Notes: generated from the letters alone by a model not told the origin. Counted from the stretch's first letter, positions 36,612 to 46,412 are shown. The stretch: 64,000 nt of DNA from Ardenticatenaceae bacterium (GCA_020634245.1 JACKCC010000018.1:1-64000), one strand, 5' to 3'. Translations and numbers: made by a program.

Positions 36612-36662
36612 ATGGAGCGCAGGCGTCTCGCCTGCACTGGCGGGCAAGATGCCCGCGCTCCC
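36612..36662. repeat. GGAGCGC palindromic repeat, copy 2
   Basis: GGAGCGCAGGCGTCTCGCCT at the left and GATGCCCGCGCTCC at the right form the same two-hairpin layout as 34724-34774. It lies between the divergent amidase and RibD-like genes. Confidence 0.75.
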
Positions 36663-36762
36663 AGATACCACCAACAAACCTGCCAAAGAGGGTGACAATT
36701 TCTGCTCAGACACGTATGATTCTGGTTCGGACATGCGCCTTACAAAATTGGGAGTATTTTTT

Positions 36763-37578
36763 ATGGATGATTTCGTGATACCACTTTATCCTGAGGCCGG
36801 GGAGAAACGGCCGTTACCCAACCTCTACCTTGATCACAACATTCGGCAGGAAAAACAGCCATTCGTCTACGCCAACTTCGTCGTCAGCCTGGACGGCCGT
36901 ATCGCCATTCCCCACCCCAGCGGCCAGGGCTTGACAGTGCCAAAAGCTATCGTCAACGAGCGTGACTGGCGGCTGTTTCAGGAGTTAGCAGCACAGGCCG
37001 ATTTGATCATCAGCAGCGGCCGTTACCTGCGCGATTGGGCCGATGGGCGCGCTCAGGAAATCCTGCAAACCGACGACCCCCGTTTTGCCGATTTGCGCCG
37101 CTGGCGTGAAGAACAGGACTTGAAGCCGCAGCCAGATATTGCCATCATCAGCGGCAGCCTGGATTTCCCCATCCCCGACGTATTGACCAGCAACGGCCGT
37201 CACGCCATCATCTTCACCAGCGCCAATCCCGATCCAAAGCGCGTCGCCGAAATCGAGGCCCAGGCCGGGCAGGTTTTCATCGTCGGCGAAGAGGCAGTGG
37301 ACGGCCAGCAGATGGTGCATAAGATGGGCGAATTGGGCTACCAGACAGTTTATTCAGCGGCCGGCCCCCGGATTTTGCACATGCTCCTGACTGGCGGCGT
37401 GCTGGATCGCCTGTATCTGACGCATGCCAGCCGTATTTTAGGCGGCTCCCCTTTTGCCAGCGTTGTGGAAGGTGGGGTGTTGGGTACGGCCGTAAACTTC
37501 CAACTCCACAGCCTCACCTTCGACCCGGCCGGGCTGGACGGTCTGGGCCAACTCTTCCTCGCCTACAACCGGGTCTAA
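36763..37578 (+). CDS. RibD C-terminal domain (DHFR-like) reductase
   Basis: A NADPH-dependent reductase with the dihydrofolate-reductase fold, related to the pyrimidine reductase part of RibD. The start at 36763 (MDDFVIPLYPEAGEK) was chosen for GGGAG eight bases upstream. Visible: FVYANFVVSLDGRIAIP near 32-48, ADLIISSGRYLRDW near 85, GELGYQTVYSAAGPRILHMLL near 200, and LYLTHASRILGG near 228. No deaminase domain is attached and no other riboflavin gene is nearby, so it may be a stand-alone reductase of unknown substrate. It ends one base before the convergent giant kinase gene. Confidence 0.9.
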   Translation: MDDFVIPLYPEAGEKRPLPNLYLDHNIRQEKQPFVYANFVVSLDGRIAIPHPSGQGLTVPKAIVNERDWRLFQELAAQADLIISSGRYLRDWADGRAQEILQTDDPRFADLRRWREEQDLKPQPDIAIISGSLDFPIPDVLTSNGRHAIIFTSANPDPKRVAEIEAQAGQVFIVGEEAVDGQQMVHKMGELGYQTVYSAAGPRILHMLLTGGVLDRLYLTHASRILGGSPFASVVEGGVLGTAVNFQLHSLTFDPAGLDGLGQLFLAYNRV

Positions 37579-37579
37579 A

Positions 37580-40500
37580 TCATGATTTGTCCAAAACCGC
37601 ACGCACCTTTGAAGTGAGTTCACTGCGCGTAAATGGTTTGGGCAGGAAATTCACTTTGGCCGCCAGTAATCCGTGCCGCACCACCGCATCATCCATATAC
37701 CCGGACATGAAAACCACTTTGATTTCGGATCGTTGAGCCACAATCTGATCTGCCAATTCCCGGCCGCTCATCTGCGGCATAACCACATCTGTCAGCAGCA
37801 AATCAATCCGGGACAAGTTTTGCTCCGCCAGGGTAAGCGCCTCGCCAACATCAACCGATTCCAATACGGTATAGCCAAATTCTTCCAACGTGTCGCGCAC
37901 CAATTCACGCAGGGTCTCATCATCCTCAACCAACAAAATCGTTTCATCACCCAGCGGTAAATCAACTTCCTCTTGATCGGCAAATTCCTCTTGTACAACG
38001 GTGCTGCCTGCCGGTAAATAAATTTTGAACGTGCTGCCTTGACCGGGTTCACTGTAGACGAAAATTGCGCCGCCGCTCTGTTTGACAATACCGTAAACAG
38101 TGGCCAGCCCTAAACCGGTTCCCCGACCGGCCGGTTTGGTAGTAAAAAATGGCTCAAAAATTTGCCTGCGCGTAGCCTCGTCCATACCATGCCCGGTATC
38201 GGTAATGGCCAGCATGACACAAGGGCCTGGTGGTATATCAAAATGAGCCTCGTTCATCACCTCGTCAACGACACGATTAGCGGTTTCAATCGTCACCATG
38301 CCGCCGGTAGGCATTGCGTCACGGGCATTGACAATCAGATTCATAATAATTTGTTCGATTTGCCCCGGATCGGCTGTTACCGACCATAAATCAGGCGCCA
38401 GGTTGGTCGATAAGAGGATGTCTTCACCGATGAGGCGAGACAACATCTTTTGCAGTTGTGCCACTTTTTGATTCAGATTGAGGGTTACTGGCTGCAAGAT
38501 TTGCTTGCGGCTAAAGGCCAACAACTGCCCGGTTAGACCGGCTGCATGATCACTGGCCTGGCGGATTTGCTCCAGTTTGGACAGCAAGGGGTCATCTTTG
38601 GCCATTGCGCTGCGTATTAAATCGCTGTAGAGCTTGATGATGGTTAACTGATTGTTGAAATCATGGGCCACGCCGCCGGCCAGCCGGCCGATGCTTTCCA
38701 TTTTCTGGGCCTGGCGCAGTTGTTCCTCTAACATGCCCTGGCGTTCGGCCGCGCGTTTCCGTTCTGTGATGTCTTTCACCACCATGACCATGCCAATAAT
38801 TTGGTCAGCTTCACGGATGGGGGTGCTGATATATTCCACATCCAGCGATGTGCCGTCTTTGCGCCAATAAAGGTCTTCATCGGCATGATATTCGCGGCCT
38901 TCTAACATGGCTATGTAAATGGCGCATTCGTCAGCAGGATACGCTGTGCCGTCGGCGCGGGTGTGGTGGAAGACGTTGTGGGCATTTTGGCCCAGAAGTT
39001 CGTCCGGTTCCCAACCGGTCATTTGGGCCATTGCCGGATTAACAAAGGCGATACGGCCGTTCACATCCGCCCCGTATATCCCCTCCCCGGCCGAATTCAA
39101 AATCAGCTCCATTTGCCGGTTCAACTGTTCAATCGTCGCCTCGGCCTGCCTGCTTTCGGTCACATCCTGAACAATGCCCATCACCTTGACCGGCCGGCCT
39201 GTCTGCTCGTTCACCACCGCTTTAACCCGGTCACGGATGGTCCGAACAGAACCATCAAGCCGAATCAAACGATATTCATAAATGGACTCCCCGCCCGTCT
39301 GAACAGCTTGCTGCAGCGCCTGGAAAGCCATTTCTCGATCATCGGGATGTACATGATCATAAAAGAACTCTTTGGTCATCTGAATTGAGCCGGGTTCAGT
39401 GCCAAAAATACGGTAGCATTCATCCGACCAGATTTGCGGATCGATAAACTCCAGGTCAGGCGTTAACCGAATTTCCCAACTACCGGAATGGGTCATTTGC
39501 TGGGCGGCGGCCATGTTTTCAGCCATTTCGCGCAGGGTAACCTCGGCTCGTTTGTTTTCCGTAATGTCAATGGAGAGGATAAACAACCCTTCCGGCACCG
39601 GCTGGACGCTCAAATCGAACCAGGCATAGGAGCCGTCTTCATAATAGAATTTGTTATCCAGACGGTGTGGCTTGCGCTCTTCCATGCAGTGGCGCATGAT
39701 GGTGAACAGTTTCGTGTTTTCAATGCCCGGATAGACTTCCATCATTGTCTTGCCGATTAGTTCCTCTTTGGGGATACGGCCGTGCCACGCCGCGCTGGAG
39801 TTCAGATACAAATAACGCCAATCAAAACCAATGATCTGGCACCCTTCCAGCATATTTTCCAGCGTGCTGTGATACCGTTCCTCACTTTCCCGCAAGGCCC
39901 GCTCCGCCTGTCGGCGCTCGGTAATATCCTGGATGTAACCGACAACGGCCGTTGGCCGGCCATTTTGGTCATGGGTTATCCGTCCCTCAACCCAAATCAT
40001 CCGCTCTGTATCATTGGGCGGCACAATACGGCATTCAATGGCACACGGCTTATAATCAATAAACATGGCTTGCGCCGCCTGATAAGCGGATTCCTTGTCA
40101 TCAGGATTGATGAGCGAATCTATCAACCCCATGAGATTGCCATCAAATATCGCCAGGTCAACGGCCAAAACCTTGAACACCCCTTCCGACCAGGACGCTT
40201 TTTGGGTAACAATATCCCATTTCCAACTGCCCATGTTGGCCACAGCTTCAGCCCCAGCCAAAACCGCTTGCGATTCGTTCAGCGCTCTTTCAGCCTGTTT
40301 GCGTTCGGTTATATCCTGTACGTACCCGACTAAATTAGCCGGATTCCCTGACTGATCATAGGTTATCTGGCCTTCGGCCCAGACAATCCGCTGGCTGCCG
40401 TCGGGCAAGACAATTCGGTATTCCAACGGCTGTGGGTTCAAGTGTTCCAATACAGATTGATTGGAGCGGTTAACAACTTCGATGTCATCGGGATGAATCC

Positions 40501-43500
40501 GCGTACTGATCACTTTATTAATGTCGCCGTCAAAATTTTCAATATCCACGCCAAAAAGGCTGTACATTTCGGCCGACCAGGCGACTTTTTGCGTATTCAA
40601 ATCCCATTTCCAACTGCCAATTTTGGCCACGGCTTCTGCTTTGGCCATGTTTCCAGCCATTTCCTGCAAGGCTGCTGCCGCCTCTTTACTCTCGGTGATG
40701 TCCTCGGAGAAAATAACGATGCCGCCAATCTGGCCATTGGCTGTGGTCCACGGCCGTACCTCCCAGCGCAGCCACTGCACCGACCCATCTATCCGTATAA
40801 ATTCATCTTCATCATCCCGGAGCACTTCACCGGCCAATCCCCGGCGATGGATGGCTTTCCAACGTTCTGTAATTTCGGGGAACACGTCATAGTGGCAGCG
40901 GCCGATAACATCCCGATCGTCAAAGCCAAAATCGGCCAGCCAGCGCCGGCTGGCGGCCAGATAGCGCATCTCGCGGTCAAACATGGCCAACGAGGCCGGC
41001 GCATGGTCAATAAACAGGCGTAATCTTTCTTCACTTTCCCGCAGCGCCTGCTCCGATTTGATACGGTTAATGGCAATGGCCGCCTGGTTCATGATGGCTT
41101 CAATCATCTCTTTGAAAGGCGAGATGTCCTGTTTAGCCATAATGGAAATGCCGCCGTAATGTTTATCGTGCCAGACAAAACCCATTGTGTAGGTGCCTGT
41201 GACTTTGAGCTGCTTTTCGACTATTTTACAAATGCGCCGGGGTACTTTTCGGGTAAGCAGGCCGTATATACCTTCCTCAAACGCTTCAAGGTAGCCGCTC
41301 CGGTAAATACGCAGCTCCTCATCGGTCATCTCGGCCACGGGGTAAATCATTTTGGTCGGGTCTATGTTGAAGCGCTGGACCAAGTTTTGGTACACGCGGC
41401 CAAAGCCAAACATACCCACAATCCGCATCCCCTGCGCCTCTTCATCCAACATGCTGGTAACGATATAACCGTCGCCAATCAATTTCAGGACATTCTCGCC
41501 CACCAGACGGTAGATGGTTTCCAAATCATCGAGGATGGCAATTTGTTTTTGCGTGTCCGACATCAAATAAAGCGCTTGCTCAGCCTGTTTGCGCCTGGTG
41601 ACGTCAAAAGCGGCCGTGGTACCGCCAATAACAGCGCCGTTGTCATCATACAATGGCTCAATGGTAAAATCGTAAACGTGCAGGCCATCACTGCGCAGAA
41701 AATCAACCTCTTGCCGCAAACCAATACCACTGTCCATAACCTGCTGTTTGAGTGCTATTAACTGCTTTGACCCTTCTGAATCATCTAGCTCGTCGTCACG
41801 CTTGCCAATGACCTGCAAGAGGTCAAAGTCGGGGTGGGGATTGTAAATCCAGCGGTAGCGCAGTTCTTTGTCAAACTGGGCCGGGATAAAATTGGAGTTT
41901 TTGATAGCCACCCGCAACCGTTCTTCAGATTGACGCAGGGCTTTTTCGGCTTTGCGGCGTTCGGTGATGTCATCGAAGACGGTGTAGACCTGGTAAGGTT
42001 CAGTCTCGTCATCGCGGAAAAGAGGCACGGCCGTTATCGAAATCAAACGGTACTGCTGCTCGCGGGGGTTGTAAACCTGCATGGGCACATCATAAACCGG
42101 CTGGCCAGTACGCAGGGCAACCATCGATGGGTGCTCCAGGCCGGGAAATGGCAGTCCGTCTTCAGTGAGGGTGTCATGCTCCACACTCTCCGAAGTTTCG
42201 CCCAGGAATTCTGCTTTCGTCTTGCCCAGGATACGCTCGGCGGCCGGGTTCATAGAGAGAATGATGCCATCGGCGCCCTGGTAAACCACGCCGCGCTGCA
42301 TCGTATCGAAGAGGCGTTGGTATTGTTCCTGGCTTTCTTGCAGTGCGGCCTGCACCTGTTTGCGTTCGGTGATGTCGCGGGCAATGCCCAGCACACCTAC
42401 AAGCTGTCCGTTCTCATCCAGCAAGGGGGTTTTGATCGTTTCCACCAGCAGGCGACGGCCGTCATCGGCCAACGTGAGCCATTCTTCGTTGCGGGTTGGT
42501 TTGCCGGCCAGGGCAGCATTGCGATCATGGCGGCGGAAGAATTCGGCCGTTTCCTGGTCGAAGAATTCGTAATCCGTTTTGCCCAATAGTTCGGCCTCTT
42601 TGACGCCCATCAACCGTTCAAACGGCGGATTACAGCCTAAATAAGCGCCGTTGGGGTCTTTAAGCCAGACCATATCGGGAATGGTGTCCAGCAGTTGGCG
42701 CAAACGGGTATGTTCCGCCAGCAAGGCCAGCCGGGCCTGTTCCCGCTCGGTAATGTCAATGGAAGTACCGGAATAGGTAACCACACCTTGATCATCTACG
42801 ACTTTTGGGGCGGCCATGATCACCTTGAAGGTAGAGCCGTCTTTACGCAGCGCGGTAAATTCTAATGTGTATTCTCCCTTTTCTTCCAGGTTACGGATGA
42901 TTTTTTCCGGGATGGCGGGGTCGGCGCAGTGACCGGCCGGAGAAGTGCCCAGGATTTCATCTAGCGAATCGTACCCCCACATGGTCAGGTAGGCCTGGTT
43001 GGCATAGAGGAATTTGCCCTCACTGCTGATGATATCGAAACCGTTGAGCGATTTTTCCAAAGCGCTGCCTTTGCGGCGCAGTTCATCTTCTAAATGTTTA
43101 CGTTCGGTAATATCCTGGGCAAAATTGAAGAAACGGCCGTTGGCATACGTGATGCTAATTTCTACCGGCCAAATTTCGCCGCTCTTTTTGCGATGCCGGG
43201 TTTCCCACGAACCATAACCCTGCTTCATGACCGTTTGTAAATCAGCCGCCGTCTCGCCCGGCATCCCCGATACGGTCACATCACCAATGGACATAGCCAG
43301 CAGCGCCTGGCGCGAGTAACCGGAACGGCGCAGGTAACCCTCGTTGACCTCCAGAAAACAGCCGGCCTCGTCTAAAATCCAGAAACCCATTACCGGATTT
43401 TTGGAAAGTGACTGAAACAGGTTTTGGTCAATTTGAGGGTGAGTTTGAGAGAAACGCAAAATCAGGAACAAATGACTTTCAGCCAAATGGCGGGTTTCTA

Positions 43501-43804
43501 TGTCTACGGGAAGGGAACGGCCGTTACCATCCCGCAGGATACCAGGAACAGTTTTTCCCGGACTCAAGTCGTTGTAGCAAAACGGCCGTTCCGCCGGCGC
43601 CGGTATAAAAAACAGGTCCGATAGGGAGAACGCCAACAGCGCCTCCCGCCCATAGCCGGTCAGCTTGCAGCCAGCGGCATTCGCTTCCACCACCTGCCCC
43701 GCACGATTCACGACAAATATCGCATCATCAGCCTTCGCAAAATAAGAGCGCCCCATTTCTGCGAACAGTTCGTCTGGCTCAAGATCAGCAAATTGTGTGT
43801 CCAT
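37580..43804 (-). CDS. Giant hybrid histidine kinase: about 12 PAS, 1 GAF, HisKA, HATPase, REC
   Basis: A 2074-residue soluble sensor with no membrane helix. By eye: PAS at about 12-105, 115-235, 243-362, 365-485, 490-620 and 622-745; GAF at about 753-915; PAS at about 930-1055, 1060-1185, 1187-1310, 1315-1430, 1437-1560 and 1565-1690. Most units end in a DITERKQAE-type linker. Then HisKA of the GGVAHDFNNQLTI type (His near 1712), HATPase_c with NLIVNARDAMPTGG near 1826 and GTGLGLATVYGIV near 1896, and a C-terminal receiver with Asp in LLLTDVVMPQMSG near 2005. The PAS units at about 1060 and 1187 are close paralogues (GSWKWDL.TQK). No partner gene adjoins. The ribosome site is weak. Confidence 0.93.
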   Translation of the reverse strand: MDTQFADLEPDELFAEMGRSYFAKADDAIFVVNRAGQVVEANAAGCKLTGYGREALLAFSLSDLFFIPAPAERPFCYNDLSPGKTVPGILRDGNGRSLPVDIETRHLAESHLFLILRFSQTHPQIDQNLFQSLSKNPVMGFWILDEAGCFLEVNEGYLRRSGYSRQALLAMSIGDVTVSGMPGETAADLQTVMKQGYGSWETRHRKKSGEIWPVEISITYANGRFFNFAQDITERKHLEDELRRKGSALEKSLNGFDIISSEGKFLYANQAYLTMWGYDSLDEILGTSPAGHCADPAIPEKIIRNLEEKGEYTLEFTALRKDGSTFKVIMAAPKVVDDQGVVTYSGTSIDITEREQARLALLAEHTRLRQLLDTIPDMVWLKDPNGAYLGCNPPFERLMGVKEAELLGKTDYEFFDQETAEFFRRHDRNAALAGKPTRNEEWLTLADDGRRLLVETIKTPLLDENGQLVGVLGIARDITERKQVQAALQESQEQYQRLFDTMQRGVVYQGADGIILSMNPAAERILGKTKAEFLGETSESVEHDTLTEDGLPFPGLEHPSMVALRTGQPVYDVPMQVYNPREQQYRLISITAVPLFRDDETEPYQVYTVFDDITERRKAEKALRQSEERLRVAIKNSNFIPAQFDKELRYRWIYNPHPDFDLLQVIGKRDDELDDSEGSKQLIALKQQVMDSGIGLRQEVDFLRSDGLHVYDFTIEPLYDDNGAVIGGTTAAFDVTRRKQAEQALYLMSDTQKQIAILDDLETIYRLVGENVLKLIGDGYIVTSMLDEEAQGMRIVGMFGFGRVYQNLVQRFNIDPTKMIYPVAEMTDEELRIYRSGYLEAFEEGIYGLLTRKVPRRICKIVEKQLKVTGTYTMGFVWHDKHYGGISIMAKQDISPFKEMIEAIMNQAAIAINRIKSEQALRESEERLRLFIDHAPASLAMFDREMRYLAASRRWLADFGFDDRDVIGRCHYDVFPEITERWKAIHRRGLAGEVLRDDEDEFIRIDGSVQWLRWEVRPWTTANGQIGGIVIFSEDITESKEAAAALQEMAGNMAKAEAVAKIGSWKWDLNTQKVAWSAEMYSLFGVDIENFDGDINKVISTRIHPDDIEVVNRSNQSVLEHLNPQPLEYRIVLPDGSQRIVWAEGQITYDQSGNPANLVGYVQDITERKQAERALNESQAVLAGAEAVANMGSWKWDIVTQKASWSEGVFKVLAVDLAIFDGNLMGLIDSLINPDDKESAYQAAQAMFIDYKPCAIECRIVPPNDTERMIWVEGRITHDQNGRPTAVVGYIQDITERRQAERALRESEERYHSTLENMLEGCQIIGFDWRYLYLNSSAAWHGRIPKEELIGKTMMEVYPGIENTKLFTIMRHCMEERKPHRLDNKFYYEDGSYAWFDLSVQPVPEGLFILSIDITENKRAEVTLREMAENMAAAQQMTHSGSWEIRLTPDLEFIDPQIWSDECYRIFGTEPGSIQMTKEFFYDHVHPDDREMAFQALQQAVQTGGESIYEYRLIRLDGSVRTIRDRVKAVVNEQTGRPVKVMGIVQDVTESRQAEATIEQLNRQMELILNSAGEGIYGADVNGRIAFVNPAMAQMTGWEPDELLGQNAHNVFHHTRADGTAYPADECAIYIAMLEGREYHADEDLYWRKDGTSLDVEYISTPIREADQIIGMVMVVKDITERKRAAERQGMLEEQLRQAQKMESIGRLAGGVAHDFNNQLTIIKLYSDLIRSAMAKDDPLLSKLEQIRQASDHAAGLTGQLLAFSRKQILQPVTLNLNQKVAQLQKMLSRLIGEDILLSTNLAPDLWSVTADPGQIEQIIMNLIVNARDAMPTGGMVTIETANRVVDEVMNEAHFDIPPGPCVMLAITDTGHGMDEATRRQIFEPFFTTKPAGRGTGLGLATVYGIVKQSGGAIFVYSEPGQGSTFKIYLPAGSTVVQEEFADQEEVDLPLGDETILLVEDDETLRELVRDTLEEFGYTVLESVDVGEALTLAEQNLSRIDLLLTDVVMPQMSGRELADQIVAQRSEIKVVFMSGYMDDAVVRHGLLAAKVNFLPKPFTRSELTSKVRAVLDKS

Positions 43805-44179
43805 TGTATTGTTGCCTGCTTCGCCACATCAACAGTCTATGGAACTATCATATTCTCAAATTTTCTGGTTATCTCGAGACAAAAATCAGCTTCGCCCCCC
43901 TAATTTTTGATGGGAAATGACACACAAAATCCGAGAGTGTAATTGCATTATAGATGAATAAGGCATGCAACTCAAGCCTAACCCACTTTTTCCCCCGTGT
44001 CTTTAGGAAATAAGCAGGATAGGCTCTATTTGTTACCTTTGCCCGGGCGCTGCATCTAATTATTGAAGTCTGGCGAATTTTAATTATAGTCGAGTGGGCG
44101 TTTCACGAAACGTCCCAGAAAAGAAACAAAAACGCCAGTGCCCCGCAATTAAAATGGGGCACAAACCAAGAGGTGAATT
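43805..44179. other. Non-coding gap, 375 bases
   Basis: An AT-rich region between the divergent giant kinase and TlpA-like genes, so it should hold promoters for both. Seen: a small palindrome (GGCGTTTCACGAAACGTCC, about 44099-44117) and a hairpin TGCCCC...GGGGCA about 44140-44162 shortly before the TlpA-like start. No consensus promoter pair, gene or RNA was recognised. Confidence 0.5.
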
Positions 44180-44758
44180 ATGAGCAGTATGCATCATGCA
44201 AGAAAAAAACAGCAGCAAAAACAACGTTCGCAGCGCTTTACATTCGTTGGCATCGCCCTATTTATCGTAGGCGTTATGTTATTGCTCTGGATGGCGCTTC
44301 AATCAGGTGGCAGCCAACCTGTCGCCTCGGCGCCAGAAGTGCCAGAGCAAGGAAAATCAGCGCCCAACTTTACGTCGCCAGTCCTCTCCGGCGGCGAAGT
44401 CGCTCTGGCAGATTATTCCGGTGACGTGGTCATTGTCAATTTCTGGGCTACATGGTGCCCGCCCTGTAAGGCCGAAATGCCCGGCATCAATGCTTTTTAT
44501 GAACGGCATCAAGAAGAAGGGCTGGTCGTGCTGGCTGTGAATGCGAAAGAGAGCGAGTCGTTGGTACGGCCGTTTATCGAAGCCAGCGGTTTTACTTTCC
44601 CCGTTCTGCTCGATCCCGCCGGTTCTGTGGTTAACCAATACCAAATTCGCAGCTTCCCCACCACTCTCATCATCGACCGCGACGGCGTCGTGCGTCACAT
44701 CCAGGTGGGCATGATTTCGGAACAGGAACTGGAATCAATCGTCGCTCCCCTGCTGTAA
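44180..44758 (+). CDS. TlpA/ResA-like membrane-anchored thioredoxin
   Basis: An extracytoplasmic thiol-disulfide protein, usually reducing cytochrome c or other exported thiols. Residues 1-22 are Lys/Gln-rich, one signal-anchor helix follows (FTFVGIALFIVGVMLLLWMAL), then the thioredoxin fold with VIVNFWATWCPPCKAEMPG (CPPC active site near 95-98), VNAKESESLVRPF and the cis-Pro segment SFPTTLIIDRDG. Length 192. AGAGGTG precedes the ATG. It is monocistronic and followed by hairpins shared with the convergent PepSY gene. Its partner is unknown. Confidence 0.93.
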   Translation: MSSMHHARKKQQQKQRSQRFTFVGIALFIVGVMLLLWMALQSGGSQPVASAPEVPEQGKSAPNFTSPVLSGGEVALADYSGDVVIVNFWATWCPPCKAEMPGINAFYERHQEEGLVVLAVNAKESESLVRPFIEASGFTFPVLLDPAGSVVNQYQIRSFPTTLIIDRDGVVRHIQVGMISEQELESIVAPLL

Positions 44759-44766
44759 ACAAAAAA

Positions 44767-44842
44767 AGGATGCAACGGCCGTAAACCGTGCATCCTCAAA
44801 CTTGCTAACAAAGAAGGGAAGCCCGTCGGCCTCCCTTCTTTT
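44767..44842. terminator. Bidirectional terminator between TlpA-like and PepSY genes
   Basis: Two stems: AGGATGCA (44767-44774) with TGCATCCT (44789-44796), and AAGAAGGGA (44811-44819) with TCCCTTCTT (44832-44840) followed by TTT. A run of A precedes the first stem, so it can act for both strands. Confidence 0.8.
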
Positions 44843-44844
44843 AC

Positions 44845-45345
44845 TTAATCTCGTGCTTCGGTCAGCAAAATCTGGCCGCTGCCAGCATCCACTTTCACAT
44901 CCTGGCCATTGTCCAATTCTACTTCCCAAATGTCCTGGCCGTTTTCACGGTCATACTCAACAGCCAATGCAGCCGCACCGGGATTGGCCTCTTCGGCGAT
45001 GGTTTGGGCCTGAACGGCCGTGACCGCCAGACCGGCCGGAGCCGTTTCATCTCCAGTATCAGCCACCGCATCTTCCGCGCCGTCTTCCACGTCTGATTCA
45101 CCGGCTTCATCCGCTTCGTTTTCATCCTGCGGACCGCACTGCACCTCTTCTTGCACATCGTCCACATCTTCTGTTTCCGGCGCTTCCATGCCGTCATCGT
45201 CATTGGCACAGGGATCGGCCGTTTGTGCGGCTGGCGCGGCGGCGGCCTTGCCCGGTCGCCCGGACAAGAAAGCCCCGGCTCCCAGGCTGCCGACTAAAAG
45301 GCCAACCATCACCAAAACACCAATAGTCCATTTTTTGATTTTCAT
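44845..45345 (-). CDS. Secreted acidic PepSY-domain protein
   Basis: 166 residues: signal peptide or anchor (IGVLVMVGLLVGSLGAGAFL), a long Asp/Glu-rich linker about 40-100 (GMEAPETEDVDDVQEEVQ), and a C-terminal PepSY domain with VTAVQAQTIAEEANPGAAALAVEYDRENGQDIWEVELDNGQDVKVDAGSGQILL. PepSY domains are extracytoplasmic and are thought to inhibit proteases or bind ligands. Two Cys residues sit in the linker. GGAGG lies before the ATG. The acidic linker may bind divalent metal; that is a guess. Confidence 0.88.
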   Translation of the reverse strand: MKIKKWTIGVLVMVGLLVGSLGAGAFLSGRPGKAAAAPAAQTADPCANDDDGMEAPETEDVDDVQEEVQCGPQDENEADEAGESDVEDGAEDAVADTGDETAPAGLAVTAVQAQTIAEEANPGAAALAVEYDRENGQDIWEVELDNGQDVKVDAGSGQILLTEARD

Positions 45346-45536
45346 AATTTGTAACCTCCGTTGGTTAAATGTCGTGCCGCAGCACAGATTTATTGATGCT
45401 GCCCACTTTAACCACCGTGATTAAGAGAACGATGAAAACAGTTTAAGAATGCTTTTAGCCACCGCTTAAACTTCAATTTACCTTACGGCCGTTTAATGGT
45501 GATTGTCAACACAACTGAATGTAAGGAGACTTTACA

Positions 45537-46319
45537 ATGACGTCACCAGCAATAGAAACATACGAATTAACCCGCCGTTATGGGGAGAATACGGCCGTTT
45601 CCCAACTCAATCTCACCGTCCCCCAAGGCGAAATTTTTGGGTTTTTGGGCCACAACGGCGCGGGCAAAACAACCACCGTCAGCCTGCTAACCACCCTGCT
45701 GCTGCCCACCTCCGGCAGCGCCAGCATCTTCGATTTTGATATTGTGAAAGACAATCGTGCGGTGCGCCAGCTGATTGGCTACGTGCCGGAAAACGTGCGC
45801 CTCTATAACGACCTCACCGTGGCCGAGAATTTGCGCTTTCTGGCGGAATTATCAGAAGTGAAGTACGTAGACGACCGCATCACACAAATTCTCGATCTGC
45901 TGGGCCACCCGGAATGGCGCGACCGGCGCGTCGGTGATTTTTCCAAAGGAATGCGGCAGCGGGTAGGCATCGCCCAGGCGCTGCTGCACCAGCCAGAGGT
46001 GCTATTTTTAGATGAACCCGCCTCTGGTCTGGACCCCGAAGGGCAGCGCGACATTGGCCGCCTCATCACCCAGCTCAACCGTGATTTTGGCATCACCATC
46101 TTCATGAACACGCACCAGCTGGCCGAAGCGGCCCGGCTGTGCACCAGCATCGGCATCATGAATCACGGCCGTTTGGTTGTAGCCGACACGCTGGAAAACG
46201 TGATGGCCCGCTTTCCCGACACCCCGTCTCTGGAAGAAATTTATCTACATGTGGAACGGCAAGAAGCGTCGCCAGACGGCCGTTCCCCTGCCGCCCTCGC
46301 AGAGGCAATCCGTCATTAA
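45537..46319 (+). CDS. ABC-2 type transporter ATPase
   Basis: The ATP-binding subunit for the two permeases downstream. Visible: Walker A GHNGAGKTTT near 38, Q-loop region near 82 (LIGYVPENVRLYNDLTVAENL), signature FSKGMRQRVGIAQAL near 140, Walker B VLFLDEPASGLDPEG near 160, and the switch His in MNTHQLAEAARLC. Length 260. AAGGAG lies before the ATG. It heads a cluster with permease, NEW3 protein, permease and lipoprotein, all in the same direction. ABC-2 systems of this layout export polymers, copper-enzyme factors or peptides; the cargo is unknown. Confidence 0.93.
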   Translation: MTSPAIETYELTRRYGENTAVSQLNLTVPQGEIFGFLGHNGAGKTTTVSLLTTLLLPTSGSASIFDFDIVKDNRAVRQLIGYVPENVRLYNDLTVAENLRFLAELSEVKYVDDRITQILDLLGHPEWRDRRVGDFSKGMRQRVGIAQALLHQPEVLFLDEPASGLDPEGQRDIGRLITQLNRDFGITIFMNTHQLAEAARLCTSIGIMNHGRLVVADTLENVMARFPDTPSLEEIYLHVERQEASPDGRSPAALAEAIRH

Positions 46320-46320
46320 A

Positions 46321-46395
46321 ATTGGGCCACAGATATACACTGATTTTCACAGATTTCTGTTCTTATCTGCGTTCATCCGCGTTTATCCGCGTCCT
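46321..46395. repeat. ATCTGCGTTCATCCGCG-type intergenic repeat
   Basis: CACAGATATACACTGATTTTCACAGAT followed by tandem ten-base words (ATCTGCGTTC, ATCCGCGTTT, ATCCGCGTCC). A related trace (GTTCATCTGTGACAATCTGTGTCC) is at about 55200-55227. It resembles a dispersed intergenic element known in several phyla; no function known. Confidence 0.5.
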
Positions 46396-46412
46396 ATTTG
46401 AAGGAAACAACT

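Noticed and set aside
36763..37578. Complete riboflavin gene ribD
   Set aside because: Only the reductase half is present, and no deaminase domain or other rib gene or FMN riboswitch is nearby.
38848..42589. Several plus-strand open frames across the giant kinase
   Set aside because: No domain or ribosome site; antisense to continuous PAS, HisKA and REC coding sequence.
43805..44179. RNA gene or riboswitch in the 375-base gap
   Set aside because: Only small hairpins are seen; no tRNA cloverleaf, known riboswitch core or terminator-antiterminator pair.
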